NCBI RefSeq assembly: GCF_000513115.1
Contig: NZ_BAUU01000005.1
Span: 112,055-176,054, forward strand
DNA from: Halalkalibacter hemicellulosilyticusJCM 9152
GTDB lineage: Bacteria; Bacillota; Bacilli; Bacillales; Bacillaceae_D
Reading direction: 5' to 3'
Length of the DNA: 64,000 bases
Shown here in pieces: positions 1 to 8,629 of this stretch. A program made the translations under genes and the position numbers. How positions within the stretch are numbered: position 1 is the first letter of the stretch; every line of letters begins with the position of its first letter. Under the pieces are notes generated by a model. That model was not told the DNA's origin. It worked only from the letters and a program-made list of their open reading frames with translations, and ran no database searches.

Positions 1-5
1 AAAAT

Positions 6-575
6 ATGACAATTGAAATGGTGATTGATCATTACGTTGGTGTTTATGATTTCGATGCAAAAAGATACAACAAGATAGAAGATGCAATGAATCAAGTGAA
101 TTCAAGCTATTACGGATCTTATTATAGAGAATGTACAAGGGATTTGTTTGATGTTCAGATTGACACCGAAAAAGAAAAAATTTCAGCATGGATTAAAATA
201 AACTACCCTGACCGTACAAATATCTCTGATGGAATTTCGTCGATGTACTATCCATTCTATACACCTATCGATACTTTTGTTTGTGCCGCTCAACAAATTC
301 AAGCATTGTTCTATTTGCTTGACGGAGTAAAACGAATTAATTCAAATAATTTATGGATGAGAGAAATTAAGTATGAATGTAAACAACCTATCTACAGACC
401 AAGTGGTTTAAAACAGACTGTCTCATTACTTCGTTCAAGGGTATTAAACCGAAATAATAGTAAATGGAGAATTGCCGAGTTTGGTTGTGAACTAGATTCA
501 TTTCCTACATTTTTTAATATAAATGTGAGTGTAGCTCACGAATTACCAATGGAAGTAGAATTGAAAAATGAGTAG
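6..575 (+). CDS. AvrD-like protein (possibly N-terminally incomplete)
   Basis: I do not recognise this 189-residue protein with certainty. The pattern of an ID-x-x-x-G start, a conserved Tyr-Pro, a Pro-Ile-Asp-x-Phe motif followed by an alpha-helical stretch rich in Gln, and a later LWMR motif resembles AvrD-type proteins, which act in production of syringolide-like butyrolactone elicitors. AvrD proteins are about 300 residues, so this would be a short version or its beginning may lie outside the window. The first ATG in frame is at base 6, and no ribosome binding site can be judged because the sequence begins there. It overlaps the next gene by 8 bases, so the two are almost surely translationally coupled. 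It could instead be an unrelated hotdog-fold protein. Confidence 0.4.
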   Translation: MTIEMVIDHYVGVYDFDAKRYNKIEDAMNQVNSSYYGSYYRECTRDLFDVQIDTEKEKISAWIKINYPDRTNISDGISSMYYPFYTPIDTFVCAAQQIQALFYLLDGVKRINSNNLWMREIKYECKQPIYRPSGLKQTVSLLRSRVLNRNNSKWRIAEFGCELDSFPTFFNINVSVAHELPMEVELKNE

Positions 576-1293
576 AAAAATTCGAATTGCTATTTCAGGA
601 ACGTATTCGACGGGAAAGTCAACAACTACTGAAGCCCTTTCTTTACTAACAGGAATCCCACGAACGTATGCAAGAACAATGAGAGAATTATTACCTGTTT
701 ATATTCCAGGCAAAACATTGGAGCAGTGCACACCTTTTGAACTGTTTGAATTAGGTATGAGGCGGTTTAATGAAAGAGCTGTTAACGAATCGAAAGAAAA
801 GGATAGTTACATTACAGATGGATCTTCAATTCATGAATATGTGTATGGCTTAGCAAGGTTAAAAACAGGGATGAATCCAAATGCGTCAAAGGTAGAACAA
901 TTCTTAAGTCGAATGAAAATGTTGCCTTTTAAGAAGATAGTTGAAGGTGTCAATAATAGCTTTGGACAAATTGCAAAATCTCATGCAAAAGAAAATTATG
1001 ATGTTTTTATTCATTTACCAGTGGAGTTCCCATTACAAGCTGATGGACATCGTCCTTTTAATGAATCTTTTAGAGAGATCTGCAATGAATTATTGCTAGA
1101 AACCATTAATGAACTAAATATCGAAAGTTATGTAATAAATGGAAGTATCGAAGAACGTCTAGAAAAAATGATCGACATTTTTTCATTTGAGCCAGTGATG
1201 AGCATAGAGAATGCGGTAAATGAAGCTAAAAGAAGAGTGAAAATTGCGACGAAAGAAAAAGAAAAACCAATTCCATTACTTGTTTCAATATGA
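568..1293 (+). CDS. P-loop NTPase (AAA/NadR-like nucleoside-triphosphate kinase fold)
   Basis: A 241-residue protein with a clear Walker A motif near the N terminus, GTYSTGKST (about residues 10-18), preceded by the beta-strand RIAISG. The layout of one P-loop, a charged helical middle, and a DVFIHLPVEF strand with a later arginine-bearing segment fits the AAA_28/NadR-like group of small ATP-binding proteins, which phosphorylate small molecules or nucleotides. No signal peptide or membrane segment is visible. The ATG overlaps the stop of the upstream gene by 8 bases, and a transporter follows after 32 bases, suggesting one operon in which this enzyme could modify the product that the transporter exports. 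The substrate cannot be told from sequence. Confidence 0.6.
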   Translation: MSRKIRIAISGTYSTGKSTTTEALSLLTGIPRTYARTMRELLPVYIPGKTLEQCTPFELFELGMRRFNERAVNESKEKDSYITDGSSIHEYVYGLARLKTGMNPNASKVEQFLSRMKMLPFKKIVEGVNNSFGQIAKSHAKENYDVFIHLPVEFPLQADGHRPFNESFREICNELLLETINELNIESYVINGSIEERLEKMIDIFSFEPVMSIENAVNEAKRRVKIATKEKEKPIPLLVSI

Positions 1294-1325
1294 TTTGAAA
1301 TAAAAACTAGAAGGTGATAGAGCAG

Positions 1326-3625
1326 ATGAATAGCTTTAGTGATAAATGGACTAATTTATTATTTAGATTCAGATGGGTGGTTATTGTTGGGTTTGTTGTA
1401 ACGGTAATAATTGGAGGGTATGTTGGTGATAAATTACCGAATGTATTAAGTGGTGGTGGTTGGGACGTTGAAGGCTCTCAATCATTAATGGCAAAAGAAT
1501 TAGTTTCAGAGGGGTTTGTAGGAAGAGGAGAGGCTAATTTGACGTTAATTGTTCATGACGATGAGTATCAAGTCGGATCAATTGAATATAGCCATAAGTT
1601 GGAGCAGTTAGTTAATTATTTAAGACAACAAGAAGAAATTGAAACGGTATATTCGTGGTTAGATGCACCTGAGGAAGTTAGAGAGAATATGGTGGGGGAT
1701 GACGAGTATACAAGTATGGGGTTTGTTGGATTAAGTATTGATGAAGGAAGAGCGATCAATATACTACCAGATATTCAAGAGAGTTTTATAGAAAAGGCAG
1801 AGGAAATTGGACTAAATGCTTATATTGTTGGTGTTCCTGCATTTTGGGGGGATGTTGCCGTTTTTAGTCAGGAAGGCTTATTAAAAGCAGAGTTACTCGT
1901 TTTACCTCTAATCTTTTTAGTGTTACTTGTTATTTTTCGAAGTTTAGTATCAACGGTTACAGCATTACTTGTTACGATTATATCAATTGCTTCTAGCATG
2001 GGTTTTATATATTTTACTGGACTAAATTTTTCTTTATCAGTATTTGTAACAAATGCAGTTATTATGTTGGGGCTAGGTGTTGGTATTGACTATTCATTAA
2101 TTATGATTCACCGTTTTAAATTAGAATTACTAGAAAACGGTAATAATAGTAAAAAAGCGGTCATTAAAACATTGAAAACGGCAGGACATACAGTGTTGTT
2201 TTCAGGGATTACTATTATTGCAACAATGTCAGCCTTATTTATTGTAGATCTTTCTGCTATTAGGTCAATAGCATTTGGGGCCGTACTTGTTGTCTTAATG
2301 GCCGTATTAACGAGTCTAGTCTTATTACCTGTTATCCTATTATTACTCGGTACTAAAATTAATGCTCTAAAAATACCTTTTGTACCACAACCAAAAAATG
2401 AGTTAAATACGAAATGGTATCGCTGGACACACGGAATTATGAAAAGACCATTTTTATTTATGAGTCTATCAGTAGTCATTTTGCTGTTTTTGGCTGTACC
2501 AGCGTTAGATTTAAAAACCTTTACACCAGATGAAAGGATCTTACCAAATGAGTCTCCTGTTAGGCAAGGAATAACGTTAATTGAGGATTCGTTTGGTGTA
2601 GGTGCGACAAATCCAATCTCAGTAGTGATTCATGCAGAAGAAGGAACAATTAATACAAAGGAAAATTTGGAGTACATTGAAAGGTTAACAAGTGAAATTA
2701 CTCAGCTTGATCACTTAACAAATGTATTTTCGCTGTTTACTGTTTTAAATCAAGCAAGCTCTGATGAAATTATTACTCTTCTTTCTGAGAATATTGATAG
2801 TCTTTCGGAACAAAATCAATTAGTTATTCAAAGATTTATAAATGAGTCACAGACGACAGCCGTTATAGACATTGACGCAAGTGTGTATGCTGCAAGTGAA
2901 GAAAGTCTAGAGGTTGTTCAAACAATTGATGAAGAGCTAATTGCCAAAGCAAATCCACCAGAGGGCATAGAAACCTATATTGGTGGGCAAACATTAGAAG
3001 GTCATGAAGCGAATCAAGTAATTGAAAGTAGTTTAATTCCCGTATTAGTAACAATGTTGATTATTGTATATTTTATTCTATTAATCACTTTCAGAAGTGT
3101 ATTCTTACCTTTGAAAGCAATTGCCATGAACTTATTATCGGTAGGTGCAACATATGGGGTGTTAGTATTTGTTATCGCATATGGGAACGGGGCAAGCTAC
3201 TTGGGATCGAGGCAAATGGCTATATTCAAAATTTCGTTCCTGTTTTATTACTAGCCTTACTTTTCGGTTTGAGTACAGATTATGAAGTGTTTGTTTTAAA
3301 TCGCGTTAAAGAGGAGTATGAAAAAAATAAAAATAATGAAGAAAGTGTTGCAATTGGTCTTAACTCGACAGGTCCTATTATCTCAGGTGCTGCTATGTTA
3401 ATGATTGCCGTATTCGGAGGATTTGCATTATCGGGAATGTTACCAATTCAAACGCTCGGTTTTGGAATGGCTGTCGCTATTTTTATTGATGCTACTCTTG
3501 TAAGGTTTATTCTTGTTCCAGCTTCAATGAAATTATTAGGTAAATGGAACTGGTGGTTCCCGTTTGGTCATGCCAAACAAACAACTACAGAAGTTAAAAA
3601 TAAACGAATGCGACATATAAACTAA
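1326..3625 (+). pseudogene. MMPL/RND-family transporter, interrupted by a single-base frameshift
   Basis: Two open frames together encode one MMPL-type RND transporter of about 765 residues. The first, from ATG 1326 (AAGGTGAT ribosome site 7 bases upstream), has one N-terminal membrane helix, a large extracytoplasmic domain, a block of five helices with the GVGIDYSLIMIHRF signature, then a second copy of the same plan. It ends at 3254, but from about 3200 the homologous reading moves to another frame, which reads GIEANGYIQNF and then LLFGLSTDYEVFVLNR, the matching signature of the second half. The shift equals loss of one base between about 3185 and 3212. MMPL proteins export lipids, polyketides or lipopeptides across the cytoplasmic membrane. 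The gene follows the AvrD-like and P-loop genes. It is either inactive, a sequencing error, or translated by a -1 slip. Confidence 0.8.
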
Positions 3626-3813
3626 AGAGTTAAAAAAGACGTCTTTTAGGTAAGAGAATCAAACGGATTGTTGCAGGTTCAAAAGAAGAGCGTTATCTCC
3701 ATTTGTTACACGTTTACCTAAAAGAAGTGCACGTTCATATCATTTCAAACACTTATAGCGGCAACACACGTCTTAACTAAGGATAGAGGCTATCGCATTA
3801 GAGAGGTGAGTAT

Positions 3814-4719
3814 GTGGGAAATGACGAGCAGTTTGTTGGAGTAACGAAGGTGAGAATGCGTGATATCATGAAATGGCAGGCTGAAAGATGGTTAAAAAGA
3901 AAGGATTTATCGTACAAAGTACCACATACGAAGAAAACAAAAATACATGAGATATATAGTAATCGTGAATTTGGAACGATTACTTGGATTGGACATGTTA
4001 CTTTTCTTATTCAATTATCAGGCTTAAATATAGTGACTGATCCAGTATGGGCCTCACGTGTTGGCTTTGAAAAACGGTTATCGAAGCCAGGGATTATGTT
4101 AGAAGATATGCCTGAAATTGATATTGTACTCATCTCACATAATCACTATGATCATTTACATTTCAACTCAATTTATCAGTTGAAAGGTGATCCGCTTTTT
4201 TTAGTTCCAAAGGGGTTGAAACGTTTGTTTCTCCAGAAAGGGATAACAAATGTTAAGGAATTTAATTGGTGGGATTGCATGTTGCATAAACAGCTAGAAT
4301 TAACGTTTCTCCCAACACTTCATTGGTCAAGGAGGTCATTGTTAGATTTAAATAAGTCTCTATGGGGGGGATGGATGGTAAAGGAGAGGAGTAAAACCAT
4401 TTTTTTCGTTGGGGATTCAGGGTATCACCCAATTTTCAAAAAAATTGGTAGAAGCTATCAAATTGATTATGCTCTAATACCAATTGGTGCGTATGAGCCA
4501 GAATGGTTTATGAAACAGCAACATGTGACTCCCGAAGAAGCGGTTCAATGCTTTCAAGAATTGAATGCATCTACTTTTATTCCTATGCATTATGATGCTT
4601 TTCGTCTTGCTGATGACACCCCGAAAGAGGCGTTAGATCGTTTAAAAAAGGCATGGAATAAGCGTAAGGGATCAAAAAAATTAATGATTTTAAAGCTAGG
4701 GGAAACACTAGATTTATAG
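3814..4719 (+). CDS. MBL-fold metal-dependent hydrolase
   Basis: A 301-residue cytoplasmic protein of the metallo-beta-lactamase fold, in the UlaG/NAPE-PLD-like branch. The metal-binding motif SHNHYDH is present (His109, His111, Asp113, His114), followed by FVGDSGYHPIF, whose Asp bridges the metals, and IPMHYDAF near the C terminus carrying the last His. The N-terminal WIGHVTFLIQ and TDPVWA segments are typical of this branch. Members hydrolyse phosphodiester or lactone bonds, but substrates vary and none can be named. The GTG at 3814 is used, with GAGAGGTG about 6 bases upstream. It stands alone, with a degenerate repeat upstream and a hairpin terminator about 125 bases downstream. Confidence 0.8.
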   Translation: MGNDEQFVGVTKVRMRDIMKWQAERWLKRKDLSYKVPHTKKTKIHEIYSNREFGTITWIGHVTFLIQLSGLNIVTDPVWASRVGFEKRLSKPGIMLEDMPEIDIVLISHNHYDHLHFNSIYQLKGDPLFLVPKGLKRLFLQKGITNVKEFNWWDCMLHKQLELTFLPTLHWSRRSLLDLNKSLWGGWMVKERSKTIFFVGDSGYHPIFKKIGRSYQIDYALIPIGAYEPEWFMKQQHVTPEEAVQCFQELNASTFIPMHYDAFRLADDTPKEALDRLKKAWNKRKGSKKLMILKLGETLDL

Positions 4720-5150
4720 GATTTATTAATTTTAAATTATCGTATACATAAATGTATACTTGAAGATTAAGTGAGCCTATTTGTTTTAGTAGTAGTGGCT
4801 GTCATGGGTAGAGACAGGGACAAAACCCTCCTCTGAACTGAAAAAGCCGGTGAAATTTTGCGATAAGTAAAATTACACCGGCTTAAAAGTGGCTGTCACA
4901 GATTCGTTCCATTGCGCTTCAGCCACTAGCTTTTTCGCGGGGGAAAAATTTTATTGCTGATATTAAATTTGATATTTTTTCTAAAACATCTTTTTTTAGG
5001 TTACGGTGCTTTTGCGAAGGAACTATCTCATGTTTTATGATTCGAACAATGTATAACGGCAAAACAAAAAACTTGAAACGAAGTTCAGGATCAAATATAA
5101 TCAATTAAAGACATTAAAGGTCTATAAATGTTCTAGTAGAGGTGACAACT
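4720..5150. other. Intergenic region with terminator and short direct repeats
   Basis: No convincing gene. The stretch holds a strong hairpin (4842-4884), and an 11-base direct repeat AGTGGCTGTCA at 4794-4804 and 4888-4898 flanking it, with AGCCACT in inverse orientation near 4919. A 61-codon open frame on the minus strand (4919-5104) has no ribosome site or recognisable motif. The flanking repeats hint at a small decayed element. Confidence 0.5.
4842..4884 (+). terminator. Hairpin terminator downstream of the MBL hydrolase
   Basis: Inverted arms AAGCCGGTG and CACCGGCTT enclose a second pairing AATTTT/AAAATT with an 8-base loop. No long T-run follows on the plus strand; A-rich sequence precedes it, so it could work better on the minus strand. 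Confidence 0.55.
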
Positions 5151-5582
5151 ATGAAATATTCAAAAGCGACTAATTATGCTCTACACACCATGGTTCTCTT
5201 GACGTTAGCGCAGAAAGGGAAAGCAGTTGGAGTTGAACAGTTAGCGACTGCTCAAAATCTTTCAGCAACTTATTTGTCTAAAATATTGACCAAGCTCGTG
5301 AAAGCAGGGCTAATTGAATCGGCTCCAGGGGTGAAAGGTGGGTATAGTCTTGTTAAAAGGTCTAGTGAGGTTTCTTTTTTGGATGTCATTTATGCAATTG
5401 AGGGAAACACGACTTTATTTAGTTGTTCGTTAGAGCATGAAACGTGGTCTAGGAATGAAGCTTGCTTAATTGAAAATGTGATGATAGAAGCAGAAACAAA
5501 AATGAAGGATGAACTAAGTAAAAAGACAATTGTCGATATTGCGAAAAAGATCGCTGCTCAGAAGAAGCACTGTGTTACTTGA
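5151..5582 (+). CDS. Rrf2-family transcriptional regulator
   Basis: A 143-residue repressor-type protein. The N-terminal winged helix (residues 1-75) carries the Rrf2 hallmark MKYSKATNYALHTMVLL and the YLSKILTKL recognition helix, followed by GGYSL in the wing. Three cysteines (Cys92, Cys105, Cys141) lie in the sensor half; their spacing does not match the IscR/NsrR Fe-S ligand set exactly, so thiol-based sensing, as in HypR of Staphylococcus, is plausible. The ATG at 5151 is chosen over GTG 5142 because the AGAGGTGAC ribosome site lies just upstream of it. The gene is followed by a flavoprotein disulfide reductase after a 117-base gap with a palindromic operator, which is its likely target. 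Confidence 0.88.
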   Translation: MKYSKATNYALHTMVLLTLAQKGKAVGVEQLATAQNLSATYLSKILTKLVKAGLIESAPGVKGGYSLVKRSSEVSFLDVIYAIEGNTTLFSCSLEHETWSRNEACLIENVMIEAETKMKDELSKKTIVDIAKKIAAQKKHCVT

Positions 5583-5642
5583 TCATGAGCTTAATGTGGC
5601 TTACTATGTGACGGTTACATAAGGGTCAAAAATTTTTGGAGT

Positions 5643-5669
5643 TATTATAGATATTAAATATCTATAATA
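5643..5669 (+). promoter_or_regulatory. Palindromic operator over the flavoprotein promoter
   Basis: An exact 11-base inverted repeat, TATTATAGATA and TATCTATAATA, separated by 5 bases, lies 30 bases before the ATG at 5700. It overlaps a possible promoter: TTGGAG at 5636-5641 and TATCTA at 5659-5664 with 17 bases between. Its size and AT-rich symmetry fit an Rrf2-type binding site; that the neighbouring Rrf2 protein binds it is inference. Confidence 0.65.
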
Positions 5670-5699
5670 GATTTATTGATGATAATGAGGAGGAGTAAT

Positions 5700-6602
5700 A
5701 TGTTATTAGATTGCGTTATTATCGGTGGTGGAGCAGCTGGCTTAAATGCTGCACTTGTACTCGGAAGAGCGAGAAAGAATATCGTGTTAATTGATGAGGA
5801 TAAGCCTAGAAATGCAGTTACACAAGAATCGCATGGGTTCATTACGAGAGATGGGATTAATCCGTCTGATTTTAAAAGGATAGCGAAAGGAGATTTAAGC
5901 AAGTATCCAAGTATTAAGATTCAAAATAAACGAGTGATTGATATTAAGAAGGAAAATCAAGCGTTTTTGATCGAGACAGCAGCAGGCGAACCTCTCCGTT
6001 CTCGGAAGGTCATATTGGCTACTGGTCTTAAGGATAATCTACCTACTATCAAAGGCATTGATCAATTCTATGGTAGTAGCTTATTTAGCTGCCCATTTTG
6101 TGATGGATGGGAGTTAAAGGATCGTGCATTAGTTGTCATAGCAGAAAATGATCATGCCTTTCATATGATAAAGATGATTTATAACTGGAGTACAGACTTA
6201 GTTATTTGTACGAATGGGAAAGATATTTTAACACAAGAGCAAAAGGAACAACTAGAAGCGAAAAATATTCAATTAATAGAGACTGACATTATCGCTTTAC
6301 GAGGAAGCAATGGTCAGCTAGAAACGGTTCAATTTAAAAATGGTAGTGAAATAAAAAGAGAAGGCGGGTTTGTTGGAACTGGATTAAAGCAATCGTCAGC
6401 ATTAGCAGAAGCGCTAGGTTGTAAAATGAATGATAGAGGTGGAGTAGAAGTCGATCCATTTGGACGAACGAATATTGAAGGTGTGTATGCATGTGGAGAC
6501 ATGACAATTTCACATCCTGCACAATTAATTATTGCTGCAAGTGCAGGGAGTAAAACGGCTAGTGGTGGTGTTGTTGCTGATTTGGTGAATGAAGATTTTT
6601 AA
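5700..6602 (+). CDS. Thioredoxin-reductase-like NAD(P)/FAD oxidoreductase
   Basis: A 300-residue flavoprotein. It opens with the FAD-binding IIGGGAAGLNAALVLGRA, has the ATG-type NAD(P) domain entry VILATGL near residue 105, the redox-active CPFC pair (Cys131, Cys134) in the thioredoxin-reductase position, and a C-terminal GVYACGDMTISHPAQLI FAD motif. The CPFCDGWE context differs from the CATC of classic thioredoxin reductase and marks the related group used for bacillithiol, gliotoxin-type or other disulfides. The second Rossmann domain lacks a clean GGGxxA motif (VVIAENDHAFH), so the usual NADPH binding is in doubt. The start at ATG 5700 has AGGAGG 6 bases upstream; an in-frame earlier ATG does not. 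Control by the upstream Rrf2 regulator is likely. Confidence 0.85.
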   Translation: MLLDCVIIGGGAAGLNAALVLGRARKNIVLIDEDKPRNAVTQESHGFITRDGINPSDFKRIAKGDLSKYPSIKIQNKRVIDIKKENQAFLIETAAGEPLRSRKVILATGLKDNLPTIKGIDQFYGSSLFSCPFCDGWELKDRALVVIAENDHAFHMIKMIYNWSTDLVICTNGKDILTQEQKEQLEAKNIQLIETDIIALRGSNGQLETVQFKNGSEIKREGGFVGTGLKQSSALAEALGCKMNDRGGVEVDPFGRTNIEGVYACGDMTISHPAQLIIAASAGSKTASGGVVADLVNEDF

Positions 6603-6676
6603 GTTTTTGTTTTGTGCTCTTGCGCATTCCGTTACGTTCCATGCTAATCTTGAATTATGACATGGAGAAAGGGTGT

Positions 6677-7459
6677 ATGATGATGAATGAAGAGCAGGCT
6701 TTTACGATTAGTGAGTTTGGACGACGTGCGAGAATTACAGTGAGGACGTTACGATTTTATGAAGAGTTAGGTTTACTTGTTCCGACTCAGCAAAATCGTT
6801 CTGGGCATCGTTTGTATGGTATGGGAGAGTTGACGAGACTTCAGCAGATTCAGTCGCTGAAATTTTTGGGTTACTCTTTACAAGACATTAAAAATATTCT
6901 ATCGGATGAAACGATTTCTACATTAGAAAAGTCTTTACCATTACAGCATAAGCTATTAGTCGAAAAAAGAGATGAATTAAATCGCGCGATTGAAGCAGTG
7001 GAACGAGTTCAATCCTTCATTAAAGCAGATAAGCCTATTACGCCAACCGTTCTAACGTCATTATTGTATCAAATCGAGCATGAGGATGACCAAAACGAAT
7101 GGATCAAAGAAAACTTTTCAGATGATGTGGCCGATTGGTATTTCTCTCTTTCGAAGGAGCAACGAAAACAAATGGATGTGGAGATGTTAGATATACTAGC
7201 ATCCATTAAGCGATTAATAAAAGACGGTATCCCTCCGCAATCACAAGAGGCGTTTGACGTTCTAATTAAGTTAACAGATGTAGCAACAAAGCATGTAGAA
7301 GATAAAGAGGAGCTTGCTTTGCAGCTTGAGCAAATGGAAGAGTTAACGGATTCGGACATGATAGATTTTCAATTTCCTAGCTTTTGGACAAAAGAAGAAG
7401 AGGCTTATTTAATGGAGATTGGAAAGGCGATGGAAGCTATGTATCGTGAGGGAAATTGA
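6677..7459 (+). CDS. MerR-family transcriptional regulator
   Basis: A 260-residue regulator. The N-terminal winged helix begins FTISEFGRRARITVRTLRFYEELGL, a standard MerR helix-turn-helix, continues with the HRLYGMGEL wing, and is followed by a coiled-coil dimerisation helix to about residue 120. The remaining C-terminal part is acidic and helical, about 130 residues, larger than in metal-sensing MerR proteins and without a cysteine cluster, so a small-molecule or drug-binding role is more likely. The ATG at 6677 (MMMNEEQ) is chosen because GGAGAAAGGG lies just before it. It follows the flavoprotein by 74 bases in the same direction and might be cotranscribed. Confidence 0.85.
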   Translation: MMMNEEQAFTISEFGRRARITVRTLRFYEELGLLVPTQQNRSGHRLYGMGELTRLQQIQSLKFLGYSLQDIKNILSDETISTLEKSLPLQHKLLVEKRDELNRAIEAVERVQSFIKADKPITPTVLTSLLYQIEHEDDQNEWIKENFSDDVADWYFSLSKEQRKQMDVEMLDILASIKRLIKDGIPPQSQEAFDVLIKLTDVATKHVEDKEELALQLEQMEELTDSDMIDFQFPSFWTKEEEAYLMEIGKAMEAMYREGN

Positions 7460-7524
7460 GTAATATTGAGTTCAAATTGTTTTAGAAGTTAAGAATTTAA
7501 TGAAGGTAGCTTTAAATGGATTAA

Positions 7525-7652
7525 GCTCGTTATACGTTCCACTTTCATAAGAACTTAAAACCGCTGTAACGGCTCCGCGCAACTCTTAAAGAGCACCGAA
7601 AAAGTTGAAACTAAACTTTTCCAGTTCTTTTTGGCTGCGCGTTTTTTTCTTA
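7525..7652 (+). repeat. Dispersed hairpin-type intergenic repeat, copy B
   Basis: Diverged member of the repeat family described at 10493 and 42354: left element CTCGTTATACGTTCC, right element TGTAACGGCTCCGCGCAAC, then an inserted imperfect hairpin around GCACCGAAAAAGTT and a closing GGCTGCGCG followed by a T-run. It probably also terminates transcription after the MerR gene. Confidence 0.45.
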
Positions 7653-7720
7653 TAAGCAGGGAAATAAGCGCACTCTATCGAATGGTTTGATGCACGTCTA
7701 TTAAAATCGAGGTGATCTCT

Positions 7721-8544
7721 ATGCCGAAAGTGATGTTAGTATTTCCAGAAGGGAAGCATAAAGTGTTAACGATAAGTTACGATGATGGCAAAGGTGCCGA
7801 TCGAAGGCTCGTTTCATTATTCAATCAATATGGACTAAAAGGAACGTTTCACCTGAACTCAGGTTTAATGGGTATTGATGATCGAATTGCAATAGATGAA
7901 GTAACTGAACTTTATGAAGGTCATGAGGTATCTGCACATACGGTGACCCATCCTACTATTGCTAGATCTCCGAAAGAGCAGCTTATAGAAGAAATTATGA
8001 ATGATCGTAAAGAGTTAGAGTCTGTCACAGGCTATACGGTTAGAGGATTGTCATATCCAAATGGATCGTATAATCAATTGATTAAAGAACTATTGCCGTT
8101 TCTCGGTATTGAATATGCCCGTACGTTCATAGTACGGGTACATTTTCAATGCCTGATGATTTCCTTGAATGGAATCCAACCTGCCATCACAATCATCATT
8201 TAATGAAGTTTGCTGAAGAGTTTATAAGCCTTCATAAGCAGCAATATTTGTATATGTTATATGTTTGGGGGCATAGCTACGAGTTTGACAACGATATGAA
8301 TTGGGATATGATTGAATCGTTTTGTAAATTGGTTGGCGGGCGTGAAGATATTTGGTATGCAACAAATATGGAGATTGTTGATTATTTAAAAGCTTTTCGG
8401 AATCTTAAATTTTCAGCTGATAGTCAATTTGCCCTTAATCCTAATGCACTATCTGTTTGGTTGAATGTGGACGGAATCATTTATGAGGTAAAAGGCGGAG
8501 AACAAGTAAGGTTAAGTGAGGACAGTCGTGTATCTAAAATATGA
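7721..8544 (+). pseudogene. Polysaccharide deacetylase (NodB fold), single-base frameshift
   Basis: Together two frames encode a carbohydrate esterase family 4-like protein of about 275 residues with no signal peptide. The first frame carries the catalytic ISYDDG motif (Asp-Asp) and the metal-binding SAHTVTHP motif; the second continues GTFSMPDDFLEWNPTCHHNH and LYMLYVWGHSYEF to a natural end at 8544. At about 8124 the first frame reads ARTF then diverges; adding one G there restores ARTVHSTGTF, the sequence expected in this family. The start ATG 7721 follows CGAGGTGAT at a good distance. The protein would remove acetyl groups from an oligosaccharide in the cytoplasm. It is inactive unless the missing base is a sequencing error. 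Confidence 0.8.
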
Positions 8545-8629
8545 TGATACTATCAACGGATTATTGATAGGTATTTATTTCCTAGATCAAATATACTAAT
8601 AGAGATTATGAATCTAGGAGTTGACGACT

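Noticed and set aside
4919..5104. 61-codon open frame on the minus strand
   Set aside because: No ribosome site, no recognisable motif, AT-rich composition, and it overlaps repeat-bearing intergenic sequence. It might be a fragment of a transposase but I could not support that.
7588..7650. Stand-alone terminator after the MerR gene
   Set aside because: The hairpin is imperfect and is better treated as part of repeat copy B; function as terminator is possible but not shown.
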